From positions 209,144-273,143 of the forward strand of contig NZ_JACHOT010000007.1 of NCBI RefSeq assembly GCF_014200015.1: 64,000 nt of DNA, written 5' to 3'. Source of the stretch: Aminobacter niigataensis. GTDB lineage: Bacteria > Pseudomonadota > Alphaproteobacteria > Rhizobiales > Rhizobiaceae. The notes beneath the pieces were generated by a model, which was not told the origin of the DNA, made no database searches, and worked only from the letters and a program-made list of their open reading frames with translations. Every line of letters begins with the position of its first letter. The stretch's first letter is position 1. A program made the translations under genes and the position numbers. Shown here one piece after another: positions 27,496 through 38,115 of this stretch.

Positions 27496-28719
27496 ATGAG
27501 ACGTGTCGTCGTAACTGGCCTTGGCATCGTATCGTCCATCGGCAACAACGCCTCCGAGGTTCAGGCTTCGCTGCGTGACGCCAAGTCCGGCATCAGCTTT
27601 TCCGAATCCTTTGCCGAACATGGCTTCAAGTGCCAGGTCTGGGGCGCGCCGAATCTCGACACGACCGAGCTTGTCGACCGTCGCGCCGCGCGCTTCCTGT
27701 CGCAGGGCGGCATGTGGAACCATGTCGCCATGAAGCAGGCGATCGCCGACAGCGGTCTCGAAGAGAACGTCATTTCCGGCAACGAACGCACCGGCATCAT
27801 CATGGGTTCGGGTGGTCCTTCGACCCGCACCATCGTCGAAGCCGCCGAGATCACTCTGAAGAACAACAGCCCCAAGCGCATTGGGCCATTCGCCGTGCCG
27901 AAGGCGATGTCTTCGACAGCATCGGCAACGCTCGCCACCTGGTTCAAGATCCACGGCGTCAATTATTCGATCTCGTCGGCATGCTCGACCTCGGCGCATT
28001 GCATCGGCAACGCCGCCGAGATGATCCAGTGGGGCAAGCAGGACGTCATGTTCGCCGGCGGCCACGAGGACCTCGACTGGACCATGTCGAACCTGTTCGA
28101 CGCCATGGGAGCCATGTCGTCCAAGTACAACGACCGCGCCTCGGTCGCCTCGCGCGCCTATGACGCCAACCGCGACGGCTTCGTCATCGCCGGCGGCGCG
28201 GGCGTGCTGGTGCTCGAGGAGCTCGAACACGCAAAGGCGCGCGGCGCAAGGATCTATTGCGAACTGGTCGGCTACGGCGCCACCTCCGATGGCTACGACA
28301 TGGTCGCGCCGTCGGGCGAAGGCGCCATGCGCTGCATGCGCCAGGCACTGTCGACGGTGAAGGGTCCGGTCGACTACATCAACACCCATGGTACCTCGAC
28401 GCCGGTGGGCGATTCGAAGGAAATGGGCGCGATCCGCGAAGTCTTTGCAGACAAGCTCCCCAACATCACCTCGACCAAGTCGCTGACCGGCCACTCGCTG
28501 GGTGCTGCCGGCGTGCAGGAATCGATCTACTCGATCCTGATGATGCAGGGCGGCTTCATCGGCGAGAGCGCCCATATCGAAGAGCTGGACCCGGAATTCG
28601 AAGGCATGCCGATCGTGCGCAAGCGCATCGACAACGCCAAGATCGACACGGTGCTGTCCAATTCCTTCGGCTTCGGCGGCACCAACGCCACGCTCGTTTT
28701 CCAGCGCCTCTCCGCATAG
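27496..28719 (+). CDS. fabB: 3-oxoacyl-ACP synthase I FabB
   Basis: A 407-residue condensing enzyme that elongates unsaturated acyl-ACP. The catalytic triad is visible: Cys in [10 protein letters not shown] (about residue 163), His in [11 protein letters not shown] (about 298) and His in [12 protein letters not shown] (about 333). The C-terminal glycine-rich loop [11 protein letters not shown] is intact. GGAG lies upstream of ATG 27496, 30 bp after fabA. With FabA it supplies cis-vaccenate precursors. Confidence 0.96.
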   Translation: MRRVVVTGLGIVSSIGNNASEVQASLRDAKSGISFSESFAEHGFKCQVWGAPNLDTTELVDRRAARFLSQGGMWNHVAMKQAIADSGLEENVISGNERTGIIMGSGGPSTRTIVEAAEITLKNNSPKRIGPFAVPKAMSSTASATLATWFKIHGVNYSISSACSTSAHCIGNAAEMIQWGKQDVMFAGGHEDLDWTMSNLFDAMGAMSSKYNDRASVASRAYDANRDGFVIAGGAGVLVLEELEHAKARGARIYCELVGYGATSDGYDMVAPSGEGAMRCMRQALSTVKGPVDYINTHGTSTPVGDSKEMGAIREVFADKLPNITSTKSLTGHSLGAAGVQESIYSILMMQGGFIGESAHIEELDPEFEGMPIVRKRIDNAKIDTVLSNSFGFGGTNATLVFQRLSA

Positions 28720-28729
28720 GGACACCGAC

Positions 28730-29542
28730 ATGGATGGATTGATGAAGGGCAAGCGCGGGCTCATCATGGGCGTCGCGAACGACCACTCCATTGCCTGGGG
28801 TATCGCGCAGAAGCTCGCCCAGCACGGCGCCGAGCTTGCCTTCACCTATCAGGGCGAGGCCTTTGGCCGCCGCGTCAAGCCGCTGGCCGAGAAGGTCGGC
28901 GCGGAGATCCTGGTGCCCTGCGATGTCGAGGACAGCGCCTCGGTGGCTGCCGCCTTCGACACGCTCAGGGAAAAGTGGGGCGGCATCGACTTCCTGGTCC
29001 ACGCCATCGGCTTCTCCGACAAGAACGAGCTCAAGGGTCTCTACGCCGACACCACGCGCGAAAATTTCGTGCGCACCATGGTGATCTCGTGCTTTTCGTT
29101 CACCGAAGTCGCCAAGCACGCTGCGGCCCTGATGAACGACGGCGGCTCGATGATCACCCTGACCTATGCCGGGTCGGTGCGCGTCATGCCCAACTATAAC
29201 GTCATGGGCGTCGCCAAGGCAGGCCTCGAGGCCAGTGTCCGGTATCTTGCCAACGACTACGGCCCGCGCGGCATCCGCATCAACGGCATCTCGGCCGGCC
29301 CGGTGCGCACGCTGGCAGGTGCTGGCATCTCGGATGCCCGCCACATGTTCTCCTACCAGCAGCGCAACTCGCCGCTGCGGCGTACCGTGACCCTCGACGA
29401 GGTTGGCGGTTCGGCGCTGTATCTGCTGTCGGACCTGTCGTCGGGCGTCACCGGCGAGATCCATTACGTTGATTCGGGCTATCACATCGTCTCGATGCCG
29501 ACGCTCGACGAGCTCAAGCAGATGGACGGTGGCCGCGAGTAG
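28730..29542 (+). CDS. fabI: Enoyl-ACP reductase FabI
   Basis: A 270-residue NADH-dependent enoyl-ACP reductase of the SDR superfamily, last step of each fatty-acid elongation cycle. It has a variant nucleotide motif GVANDHSIAWGIA (about residues 14-26) and the FabI active site LTYAGSVRV...YNVMGVAK (Tyr-x6-Lys, about 157-164). AGGGAC lies ahead of ATG 28730, 10 bp after fabB, consistent with one operon. Rhizobia often carry a second FabI elsewhere. Confidence 0.95.
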   Translation: MDGLMKGKRGLIMGVANDHSIAWGIAQKLAQHGAELAFTYQGEAFGRRVKPLAEKVGAEILVPCDVEDSASVAAAFDTLREKWGGIDFLVHAIGFSDKNELKGLYADTTRENFVRTMVISCFSFTEVAKHAAALMNDGGSMITLTYAGSVRVMPNYNVMGVAKAGLEASVRYLANDYGPRGIRINGISAGPVRTLAGAGISDARHMFSYQQRNSPLRRTVTLDEVGGSALYLLSDLSSGVTGEIHYVDSGYHIVSMPTLDELKQMDGGRE

Positions 29543-29545
29543 TAT

Positions 29546-29569
29546 CCGGAAATCGGATTCGATTTCCGG
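29546..29569 (+). terminator. Hairpin after fabI
   Basis: CCGGAAATC (29546-29554) pairs with GATTTCCGG (29561-29569) around a 6-nt loop, 3 bp past the fabI stop. No T-run follows, so it may be a 3' stabilising hairpin rather than an intrinsic terminator. Confidence 0.5.
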
Positions 29570-29706
29570 CAAATCCCATGTACCTATTCATGCTTTTGCA
29601 GCGTCTTTTGCGCTTATGGGAAGACTTGCGGCGGGGTGAAAATTCTTGCCCAAATTAAAATTGTAGACAATCGCCGCAAGCGATCTTAACGAGCGAATCG
29701 GTAGTG

Positions 29707-31272
29707 ATGCCACGCAAGTTAGGAAAGTCACGCATGCCTGCCGTCAGGAATCCCCGTCGAAGCCCGCTGTTTCGGCTCGTCACCATCGCCAGTTCGGGGT
29801 TGGGCAGTTTCACATTGGGCATGTGGGGGCTGAAGTTCGCCCTTGGCGACAACATCGGCGGCATGCCCACGGAAGTTGCCAGCGCGGTCATCGCCGCGCT
29901 TTGCGCGCTCGCTGCGTCGATTGCAGCCATGTCGTTCTTCGCCGGCATCGACGAATCGGCCGATTACGTCTTCAACGAGACCCATTTCGACAAGCTGACC
30001 GGGCTTCTGGCCCGTACCGCAATGGTCGGCAAGATCGCCGAGGCGGCGTCGGCCACGGCACGAACCGGCAAGCCGGTGTTCCTCATCGATATCGACATCG
30101 ACCGCTTCAAGCAGATCAACGATGCCATCGGCTACAGCAACGGTGACGCGCTGATCCGTGCCTTCACCGCAAGGCTCAAGGCGGCGCTGCCGCGCGACGT
30201 GGTCGTCGGCCGCATCGGCGCCGGCGAATTCGCCATCCTCTATCCCGACCAGGCCTTGCACGGGTCGCTCGAAGCGCTCATCGACCGCGTCATCCACGAT
30301 CTCATGCGGCCTTACCCGCTGGCATCGCATCTCCAGTCGGTCAACGTGTCCGTCGGCGTCGTCGCCATGCCCAAGGACGGCTACGATCCGGTGACGCTGC
30401 TGCGCCGCTCCAACCTGGCGCTGCAGAACGCGCGGGCCAGCGGCATCGGCGCCTGGACCGTTTTCCAGCCCGAGATGGGCCGCGTCGCAGATCACCGCCA
30501 GTGGGTCGAGTCGGAACTGCATGTCGCCTTCGAGCGCGGCGACTTCGACCTTCACTACCAGCCGCAGCTCGACCTGCCGACCGGCCGCGTCGTCGGCTAC
30601 GAGGCGTTGATCCGCTGGAACCACCCCGAGCGCGGCATGATCGCGCCCAACGAGTTCATCTCGGTCGCCGAAGAAACCGGCATGATCGCCCCGATCGGCG
30701 AATGGGTGCTGCGCAAGGCCTGCACCGATGCGCGCCTGCTGCCGGAAGACTGCTTCGTGGCGGTCAACATTTCGCCGGTCCAGTTCATGACCCGCGACTT
30801 CGTCGGCATCGTCGAGAAGATCATCAAGGAAACCGGCATCGCGCCCAAGCGGCTCGAACTGGAGCTGACCGAATCGGCGATGATGCAGGACCGCGACCGC
30901 GCCGCCCTGATCTTGAAGCAGCTGACGGCGATGGGCATTTCGGTGGCCGTCGACGATTTCGGCACCGGCTACTCTAACCTCGCCTACCTGATCGACTTCT
31001 CGTTCCACAAGCTCAAGATCGACCGTTCCTTCGTCAGCCGCATGGAAACCGACAGCAATTCCGGCGCCGTGGTCTCGACCATCGTCGGCCTGTCCAGGGC
31101 GCTCGGCGTGCGCACCATTGCCGAGGGCGTCGAGACGGAAAACCAGGCCACCCTGCTCAGGGCGGCTGGCTGCCAGGTGGTGCAGGGCTATTTCTTCGGA
31201 CGGCCGGCGCCGCTGGTCATTGGTGACGCAGGGCTTGTCGTTCCCGCTGACCGCCCCACCAGCCTGCACTGA
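29707..31272 (+). CDS. GGDEF/EAL protein, probable c-di-GMP phosphodiesterase
   Basis: A 521-residue membrane-anchored protein. Two N-terminal membrane helices (about 25-45 and 58-80) precede a degenerate GGDEF domain (about 90-255) whose signature reads GAGEF instead of GGDEF, so cyclase activity is unlikely. The EAL domain (about 275-505) retains EALIRW, NISPVQF, ELTESAM, DDFGTGYSNL, KIDRSF, EGVET and QGYFFGRP, which suggests active hydrolysis of c-di-GMP. GTG 29704 and ATG 29707 are adjacent starts; ATG is chosen. It stands alone between fabI and the converging rsmC. Confidence 0.9.
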   Translation: MPRKLGKSRMPAVRNPRRSPLFRLVTIASSGLGSFTLGMWGLKFALGDNIGGMPTEVASAVIAALCALAASIAAMSFFAGIDESADYVFNETHFDKLTGLLARTAMVGKIAEAASATARTGKPVFLIDIDIDRFKQINDAIGYSNGDALIRAFTARLKAALPRDVVVGRIGAGEFAILYPDQALHGSLEALIDRVIHDLMRPYPLASHLQSVNVSVGVVAMPKDGYDPVTLLRRSNLALQNARASGIGAWTVFQPEMGRVADHRQWVESELHVAFERGDFDLHYQPQLDLPTGRVVGYEALIRWNHPERGMIAPNEFISVAEETGMIAPIGEWVLRKACTDARLLPEDCFVAVNISPVQFMTRDFVGIVEKIIKETGIAPKRLELELTESAMMQDRDRAALILKQLTAMGISVAVDDFGTGYSNLAYLIDFSFHKLKIDRSFVSRMETDSNSGAVVSTIVGLSRALGVRTIAEGVETENQATLLRAAGCQVVQGYFFGRPAPLVIGDAGLVVPADRPTSLH

Positions 31273-31282
31273 AAACGTACGC

Positions 31283-32296
31283 TCAGCGCTTGGCGGAATA
31301 GACCCTGAAGGCGCTGTCGACGGCTATTTCCTGAACCGATGAGAATGTTGCCGCCAGCACGGGCTGGTAGGGCAGATGGCGGTTGGCCACCATGAACAGC
31401 CTGCCGCCCGGCTTGAGCGCGGCAGATGCCGCCTTGATCATGCGCTGGCCGATCTCCGGATCGGCATCGCGATCCTGATGGAACGGCGGGTTCATCACCA
31501 CCAAATCGTAGCGCCGCTCGACCGGTTCCTTGGCGAGATCCTGCCAGTGGAACGCGGGCTGGACAGGGGTATTGGGCACGTTGGCCTTGGCCGCCTCCAG
31601 CGCGTCGAAGTCGGCCTCGAACAAGTCGAGCGCCTTGAGTTCCTTGGCGCGCGCGGCCACCTCGGCGGCGACATAACCCCAGCCGGCGCAGAAGTCGGCG
31701 ACCTTGCCCTTGATGTCGGACGGCAGGTTGTCGGCCAGAAGGCGCGAGCCGGCGTCGACGCGTTCGAACGAGAACATGCCGGGCGCGGTGCGGAAGCGGT
31801 CCTCGACCAGTTGCTCGGGATTGTCAGCGCGCAAGGTGGCAGCGGCAGCGTCCGCCTGCGCGGTGCGCCGAAACCATAATGCGGTGCCGTGATACTTGGG
31901 CAGATGGTCCTCGATCTCGACCATCGAGCCAAGCCGCTTGCGCAGGCTGGCAATGCCGTCGTCCTTGCCGCCGGCAACAACGATCAGGCCGCCGGCCGCC
32001 ACGCGCTCGATCGCCTCGGCAATTCGCAATTCGTTGAGGCCGCGATGCCTGCCAGCGAGCACGAGAGCGGTGTCGAAGCCGTCTTCCTCGGCGCGGGCCG
32101 TCACATCATGTCCCGCGGCCGCCAAGGCCAGCACGTGGGGTCGAAAGCCCTGAACCAGGGAAAGCTTTGCGTCGAAGCCCTGCGGCGTCCTGAAGCCCGG
32201 CTCGGCGCCGATGAACAGCACGCGCGCGCCCTGCCCCGGCATCGCCAGGACGTCGGCCTCGAAGGGATAGAACAGGGTTTTCAGGGCATCGCGCAT
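31283..32296 (-). CDS. rsmC: RsmC-like class I SAM-dependent methyltransferase
   Basis: A 337-residue protein with the RsmC/RlmG two-domain plan: a degenerate N-terminal methyltransferase-like half (about 1-155) and a C-terminal catalytic half with the SAM site VADFCAGWGYVAAE (about 200-213) and the N2-guanine motif VMNPPFH (about 269-275). RsmC makes m2G1207 in 16S rRNA. The start is ATG 32296. It converges on the GGDEF/EAL gene and lies downstream of pnp across a repeat. The exact target nucleotide is inferred from family. Confidence 0.85.
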   Translation of the reverse strand: MRDALKTLFYPFEADVLAMPGQGARVLFIGAEPGFRTPQGFDAKLSLVQGFRPHVLALAAAGHDVTARAEEDGFDTALVLAGRHRGLNELRIAEAIERVAAGGLIVVAGGKDDGIASLRKRLGSMVEIEDHLPKYHGTALWFRRTAQADAAAATLRADNPEQLVEDRFRTAPGMFSFERVDAGSRLLADNLPSDIKGKVADFCAGWGYVAAEVAARAKELKALDLFEADFDALEAAKANVPNTPVQPAFHWQDLAKEPVERRYDLVVMNPPFHQDRDADPEIGQRMIKAASAALKPGGRLFMVANRHLPYQPVLAATFSSVQEIAVDSAFRVYSAKR

Positions 32297-32310
32297 TCTG
32301 GCATCCTAGT

Positions 32311-32471
32311 CGTGCGTCCTGCGAGGCTCGCCCTCGGCAAGCACCTCAGGATGAGGGTTGGTGGCGCCACCAACCGGAGATGTTGTGGCTTGATGGAACC
32401 TGTCATGCTGCCACCGAGCCGCTACCTACCTCATCCTGAGGTGTGAGCGAAGCGAGCCTCGAAAGACGCAC
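32311..32471. repeat. Imperfect inverted repeat (RIME-like intergenic element)
   Basis: Left arm 32311-32356 and right arm 32429-32471 are imperfect inverted copies (GTGCGTC, TCGAGGCTCG-type block, then ACCTCAGGATGAGG), around an unrelated ~70-bp centre. It sits in the gap between pnp and rsmC. The CCTCAGGATGAGG block is familiar from rhizobial intergenic mosaic elements. The end block also occurs as a palindrome at 24459-24485. Confidence 0.7.
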
Positions 32472-32539
32472 AACAAACGAAAACGGGCGCGACCTTACGG
32501 CGCGCCCGCTTCTTATCAACTTATCAGGCTATCAGGCTA

Positions 32540-34687
<2,148 letters not shown>

Positions 34688-35054
34688 ATCTTGTCCTTCG
34701 TAGCGGGAGTGGCAACGCCGCTCGGCGGCGCGCCCATTCCCTGGCTTGTTAGGCACGGGATCCGGGAAAACCACAGGGCCTTCCTGATCATGTGCCTGGC
34801 TTCAGTTTGGCCAGCCACGGGCAAGACAACAAGAAGCTCGGTGGTGGATGTTGGCCGCGAAGGCGGCCGACCGAACGTCCTGCAATCCTGCCCCATGACC
34901 GTCCATGGGCGGTTCGGGCGCTTCCCTTTGGCGCTCCGGAACCTTTTCGACGCGACCGCACCCTGTGGCAGGATCGGGCCGAGGGACCATCCGGTTGATG
35001 GCCCTGAATGCGCGACCGGCGGGCTCCCACAAGGAGAGCCCGCCGGTCAATTCG
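34688..35054 (-). other. rpsO-pnp intergenic region / pnp leader
   Basis: 367 bp without a supported gene. Next to rpsO is a strong hairpin (35014-35048). The rest would be the pnp leader, with a weaker GC-rich hairpin near 34709-34723. In E. coli the equivalent leader is cleaved by RNase III for PNPase autocontrol; whether that applies here is inference. Confidence 0.5.
35014..35048 (-). terminator. Strong hairpin after rpsO
   Basis: A 13-bp perfect stem (35014-35026 with 35036-35048) and a 9-nt loop, 6 bp after the rpsO stop. It lacks a T-run, so it may act as a partial terminator or 3' mRNA stabiliser ahead of pnp. Confidence 0.65.
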
Positions 35055-35324
35055 TCAGCGGCGCAGACCGAGCTTCTCGATCAGCGTCTGATAGCGTGCG
35101 TCGTCCTTGCGCTTGAGGTAATCAAGCAGGCTGCGACGCTGGGAGACGAGCGCCAGAAGACCACGACGGGAGTGGTTGTCCTTCTTGTGGTCCTTGAAGT
35201 GCTCGGTCAGGTTCTTGATGCGCTCGGAGAGGATGGCAACCTGGACTTCCGGAGAACCGGTGTCGCCCTTGACGGTTGCGAATTCGCCCATGAGTTCCGA
35301 CTTGCGCTCGGCAGTGATCGACAT
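35055..35324 (-). CDS. rpsO: 30S ribosomal protein S15
   Basis: An 89-residue primary 16S rRNA-binding protein of the platform, also known to regulate its own mRNA in several bacteria. The segments [33 protein letters not shown] and [12 protein letters not shown] are diagnostic. ATG 35324 (MSITAERK) is supported by GAAAGGA upstream; the longer frame to 35429 is not. It heads the rpsO-pnp pair. A CTATAT box on the minus strand at 35428-35433 is a possible -10 with a poor -35. Confidence 0.97.
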   Translation of the reverse strand: MSITAERKSELMGEFATVKGDTGSPEVQVAILSERIKNLTEHFKDHKKDNHSRRGLLALVSQRRSLLDYLKRKDDARYQTLIEKLGLRR

Positions 35325-35486
35325 CGTGTTTTTCCTTTCGATCTGGAGGAAACGGGACGCCCACGGCCGGGATGTCGTCCAGCTGGGGCCGATGAACAAA
35401 GCGGCAAAAGACGCGATGTTGCGGCGCATATAGTGGAATTTGGCGGCAAATGCCAGCTATTTCGCAAGCCGGCTCCGGGCCGGGGT

Positions 35487-36581
35487 TCAGAGCCATTTCC
35501 GCCAGCGGAAAAACAACACCAGCGAGATCGCGACCAGGGCCATGAAGCCGAGGGCCACGGGATAGCCATAAGGCCACAACAGCTCGGGCATGTTCCAGGG
35601 CGATATGGTGGGGTCGAAATTCATTCCCCAGATGCCGGCGAGAAAGGTCAGCGGGATGAAGATCGCCGAGACGATCGTCAGCACGCCGATAATCTCGTTG
35701 GTGCGCGATTGCGACAGCGACAACTGCATTTCGATAAGGCCGATCATCGTTTCGCGCTGGGATTCGACTGTCTCGGCCAACCTGATCGAGTGGTCGAGCG
35801 TGTCGTTGAAATAGACCTTTGTCTCGGCCGAGATAAAGGCGGCGTCGGAGCGGATGAGGGTCGTCAGGGCATCGCGCAGCGGCCAAAGCGTGCGCTTGAG
35901 CAGATTGGTCGCCCGACGCAGGCCGTGCAACTGGCTGATGTGCTGCTTCCTGGGGGCGGCCAGCAGTTCGTCCTCGATCGCATCCACCTTGTCGCCGGTG
36001 GCATCGACGATCGGGAAGTAGCTGTCGACGACGGCGTCGATCAGGGCATAGGCGAGATAGTCGGCCTTACGATGGCGCAGCCGGCTCGGGTTCGAGATGC
36101 GGATGCGCTGGCGCACCGGTTCGAACGGATCGCCCTCACGCTCCTGGAAGGTGACGACGAAGTTCTCGCCGAAGAAGAATGAAATCTGCTCGTAGCGGCC
36201 GCTCTTGGCATCGTCGATCATGCTGAGCACGAAGAAGGCATGGTCGTCGAAGAAGTCGGCCTTCGGGCGCTGGCCGGTGTTGACCACATCCTCGAGCGCC
36301 AGCGTGTGCAGGCTGAAGATGTTTCCGATTTCCTCGATCAGCGCGATGTCGGCGAGACCGACGCAGTCGAGCCAGATCAGCGGCCATTTCTCGCAAGCGG
36401 CCGCGACATCGTCCAGACTGGCGTTGTTAATGAATTCGCACGCGTCGGGCGAAATCAGCGTCAGGTTGAGCGCCGATTGCCGTGCGGACGGATCGGCAAT
36501 CAACGTGCCAGGCGAGGCCCCTACAGGGGCCCGCCGCACGTGTCGTGATGGACGTACTGCTATCGTCTCAGCCCCTGCCAT
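35487..36581 (-). CDS. corA: CorA-family divalent metal (Mg2+/Co2+) transporter
   Basis: A 364-residue CorA-type channel protein: a large N-terminal cytoplasmic funnel domain (about 25-300) and two C-terminal membrane helices. The first helix ends with the selectivity motif GMN (in AGIWGMNFD, about residue 323), and the second is followed by a basic end (FFRWRKWL). The motif is preceded by Trp rather than the usual Tyr (YGMNF), a common variant. ATG 36581 (MAGAETIAV) is preferred; a longer frame to 36641 adds 20 residues. It lies between rpsO and truB, all leftward. Confidence 0.9.
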   Translation of the reverse strand: MAGAETIAVRPSRHVRRAPVGASPGTLIADPSARQSALNLTLISPDACEFINNASLDDVAAACEKWPLIWLDCVGLADIALIEEIGNIFSLHTLALEDVVNTGQRPKADFFDDHAFFVLSMIDDAKSGRYEQISFFFGENFVVTFQEREGDPFEPVRQRIRISNPSRLRHRKADYLAYALIDAVVDSYFPIVDATGDKVDAIEDELLAAPRKQHISQLHGLRRATNLLKRTLWPLRDALTTLIRSDAAFISAETKVYFNDTLDHSIRLAETVESQRETMIGLIEMQLSLSQSRTNEIIGVLTIVSAIFIPLTFLAGIWGMNFDPTISPWNMPELLWPYGYPVALGFMALVAISLVLFFRWRKWL

Positions 36582-36644
36582 TCGCGTTCCGCCCGCGGAA
36601 TCACCTGGGACGATCCAAGCGGAAACGGCAGCCGCGTACAAGTG

Positions 36645-37592
36645 TCAGGCGGTGAAGACGCGCTTGGGCTTGAACATGCCCTGCTCGATGGCGCCGATGG
36701 CGACCAGCTTGCCACGCGCGGTGGCGCAGGCCTCCTCGGCCTCCACGGGCGCGTCGCGGCCGCGCACGATGACCGGGTTGCCAAGCCTGATCTTGTTGGC
36801 AGCCTCGTCGGTCACGGCGACCTGCGGCAGGCAATCGAGCGCTGCGGCGGTGTCGACGACGAACTCGTCAATAGCGGTGAAATCCCAGCTCCCCTCTTCG
36901 CCGTCCGGCTGGCCGGCGGCGCGAGCAGCTTCGAGTTCAGCGATGGTGACGAAGTCTTCGGCAGTGAACGGATCGACCTCGGTGCGGCGAAGCTCGGAGA
37001 TATGGCCGAAGCAGCCGAGATCGCGGCCCATGTCGCGCGCGAGCGACCGGACATAGGTGCCCTTGCCGCAATCGATCTCGAAAACGGTGCGATCAGCACT
37101 GTTTTCGATGATCTCGAGGCGGCCGATCTCGACCTCGCGGGCCGGAATGTCGACCGTCTCGCCCTCGCGGGCAAGGTCATAGGCGCGCTCGCCGGCAATC
37201 TTGATCGCCGAAAACTGCGGCGGCGTCTGCATGATGACGCCGGTGTAGTTCGGCATGATGGCACGGATTTCGTCCTCGGAAGGACGCTTGTCGGAGCTCT
37301 TGGTCACCGGGCCTTCGAGGTCGTCCGTGGAACGCTCCTCGCCCCAGGAGACGGTAAAGCGGTAAACCTTGGCGCCGTCCATGACGTAAGGCACCGTCTT
37401 GGTCGCCTCGCCAAGCGCGATCGGCAGCATGCCGGAGGCCAGCGGGTCGAGGGTTCCGGCGTGACCGGCCTTTTCGGCATTGAACAGCCACTTGATCTTG
37501 GAGACAGCCTCGGTCGAGCCCATGCCCACGGGCTTGTCCAGCACCAGCCAGCCGGAGACGGGCCGGCCTTTCTTCTTGCCGCGACGCGACAT
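36645..37592 (-). CDS. truB: tRNA pseudouridine-55 synthase TruB
   Basis: A 315-residue enzyme making pseudouridine 55 in the T arm of tRNAs. The catalytic Asp is in [12 protein letters not shown] (about residue 46), with the [16 protein letters not shown] and TPPQFSAIK motifs also intact. ATG 37592 is supported by GGAAG upstream and lies 1 bp after the rbfA stop, so coupled translation is likely. Part of the leftward rimP-to-truB transcript. Confidence 0.96.
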   Translation of the reverse strand: MSRRGKKKGRPVSGWLVLDKPVGMGSTEAVSKIKWLFNAEKAGHAGTLDPLASGMLPIALGEATKTVPYVMDGAKVYRFTVSWGEERSTDDLEGPVTKSSDKRPSEDEIRAIMPNYTGVIMQTPPQFSAIKIAGERAYDLAREGETVDIPAREVEIGRLEIIENSADRTVFEIDCGKGTYVRSLARDMGRDLGCFGHISELRRTEVDPFTAEDFVTIAELEAARAAGQPDGEEGSWDFTAIDEFVVDTAAALDCLPQVAVTDEAANKIRLGNPVIVRGRDAPVEAEEACATARGKLVAIGAIEQGMFKPKRVFTA

Positions 37593-37593
37593 G

Positions 37594-38001
37594 TCAGTCT
37601 TCCTTGTCTTCTTCGCCGTCGAGGTCACGCGCCACTTCGGGCGAGCGCAGCAGATCGTTGATCTTGGCGAAATTGTCGTAACTGGTGTCCAGCCGGAAAC
37701 GGAATTCCGGCATGTATTTCATCTGCCGCAAGGCAAAGGAAACGCGGCCACGGATGAACTTGGCGTATTTGTTGAGCGCCTCGATGACCGTATCGGGATC
37801 CTTGGCGCCAATCGGCGACACGAAGGCGGTGGCGATCTTGAGGTCTGGCGACATGCGCACCTCGGTGATCGAAATGACAGTCGTTTCAATCACCGGATCG
37901 ATGATCTCTCCGCGCGGGAGCATTTCGGAAAGCGCATGGCGCACCTGTTCGCCGACGCGAAGCTGGCGCTGTGACGGGCCTGAACTCTGAAAACGCGACA
38001 T
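37594..38001 (-). CDS. rbfA: 30S ribosome-binding factor RbfA
   Basis: A 135-residue KH-fold assembly factor needed for late 16S rRNA maturation and cold growth. It begins [21 protein letters not shown], carries the conserved [17 protein letters not shown] strand-helix unit, and ends in an acidic tail (DGEEDKED). ATG 38001 is chosen on family length; the longer frame to 38085 is not supported. It is 114 bp after infB and nearly abuts truB. Confidence 0.96.
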   Translation of the reverse strand: MSRFQSSGPSQRQLRVGEQVRHALSEMLPRGEIIDPVIETTVISITEVRMSPDLKIATAFVSPIGAKDPDTVIEALNKYAKFIRGRVSFALRQMKYMPEFRFRLDTSYDNFAKINDLLRSPEVARDLDGEEDKED

Positions 38002-38115
38002 GGTCCTGAAAATCCATATGTCGCAGGAGGCGGAATGGGACCGCGCTTCCTGCTGCACGAAAACGGACGGCGGCCGACCGGCCACCGTCCAAACGATGAG
38101 ACAAATGCCAGAGGC

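Noticed and set aside
26773..28845. 690-codon open frame on the - strand
   Set aside because: Antisense to fabA and fabB, both with complete catalytic motifs.
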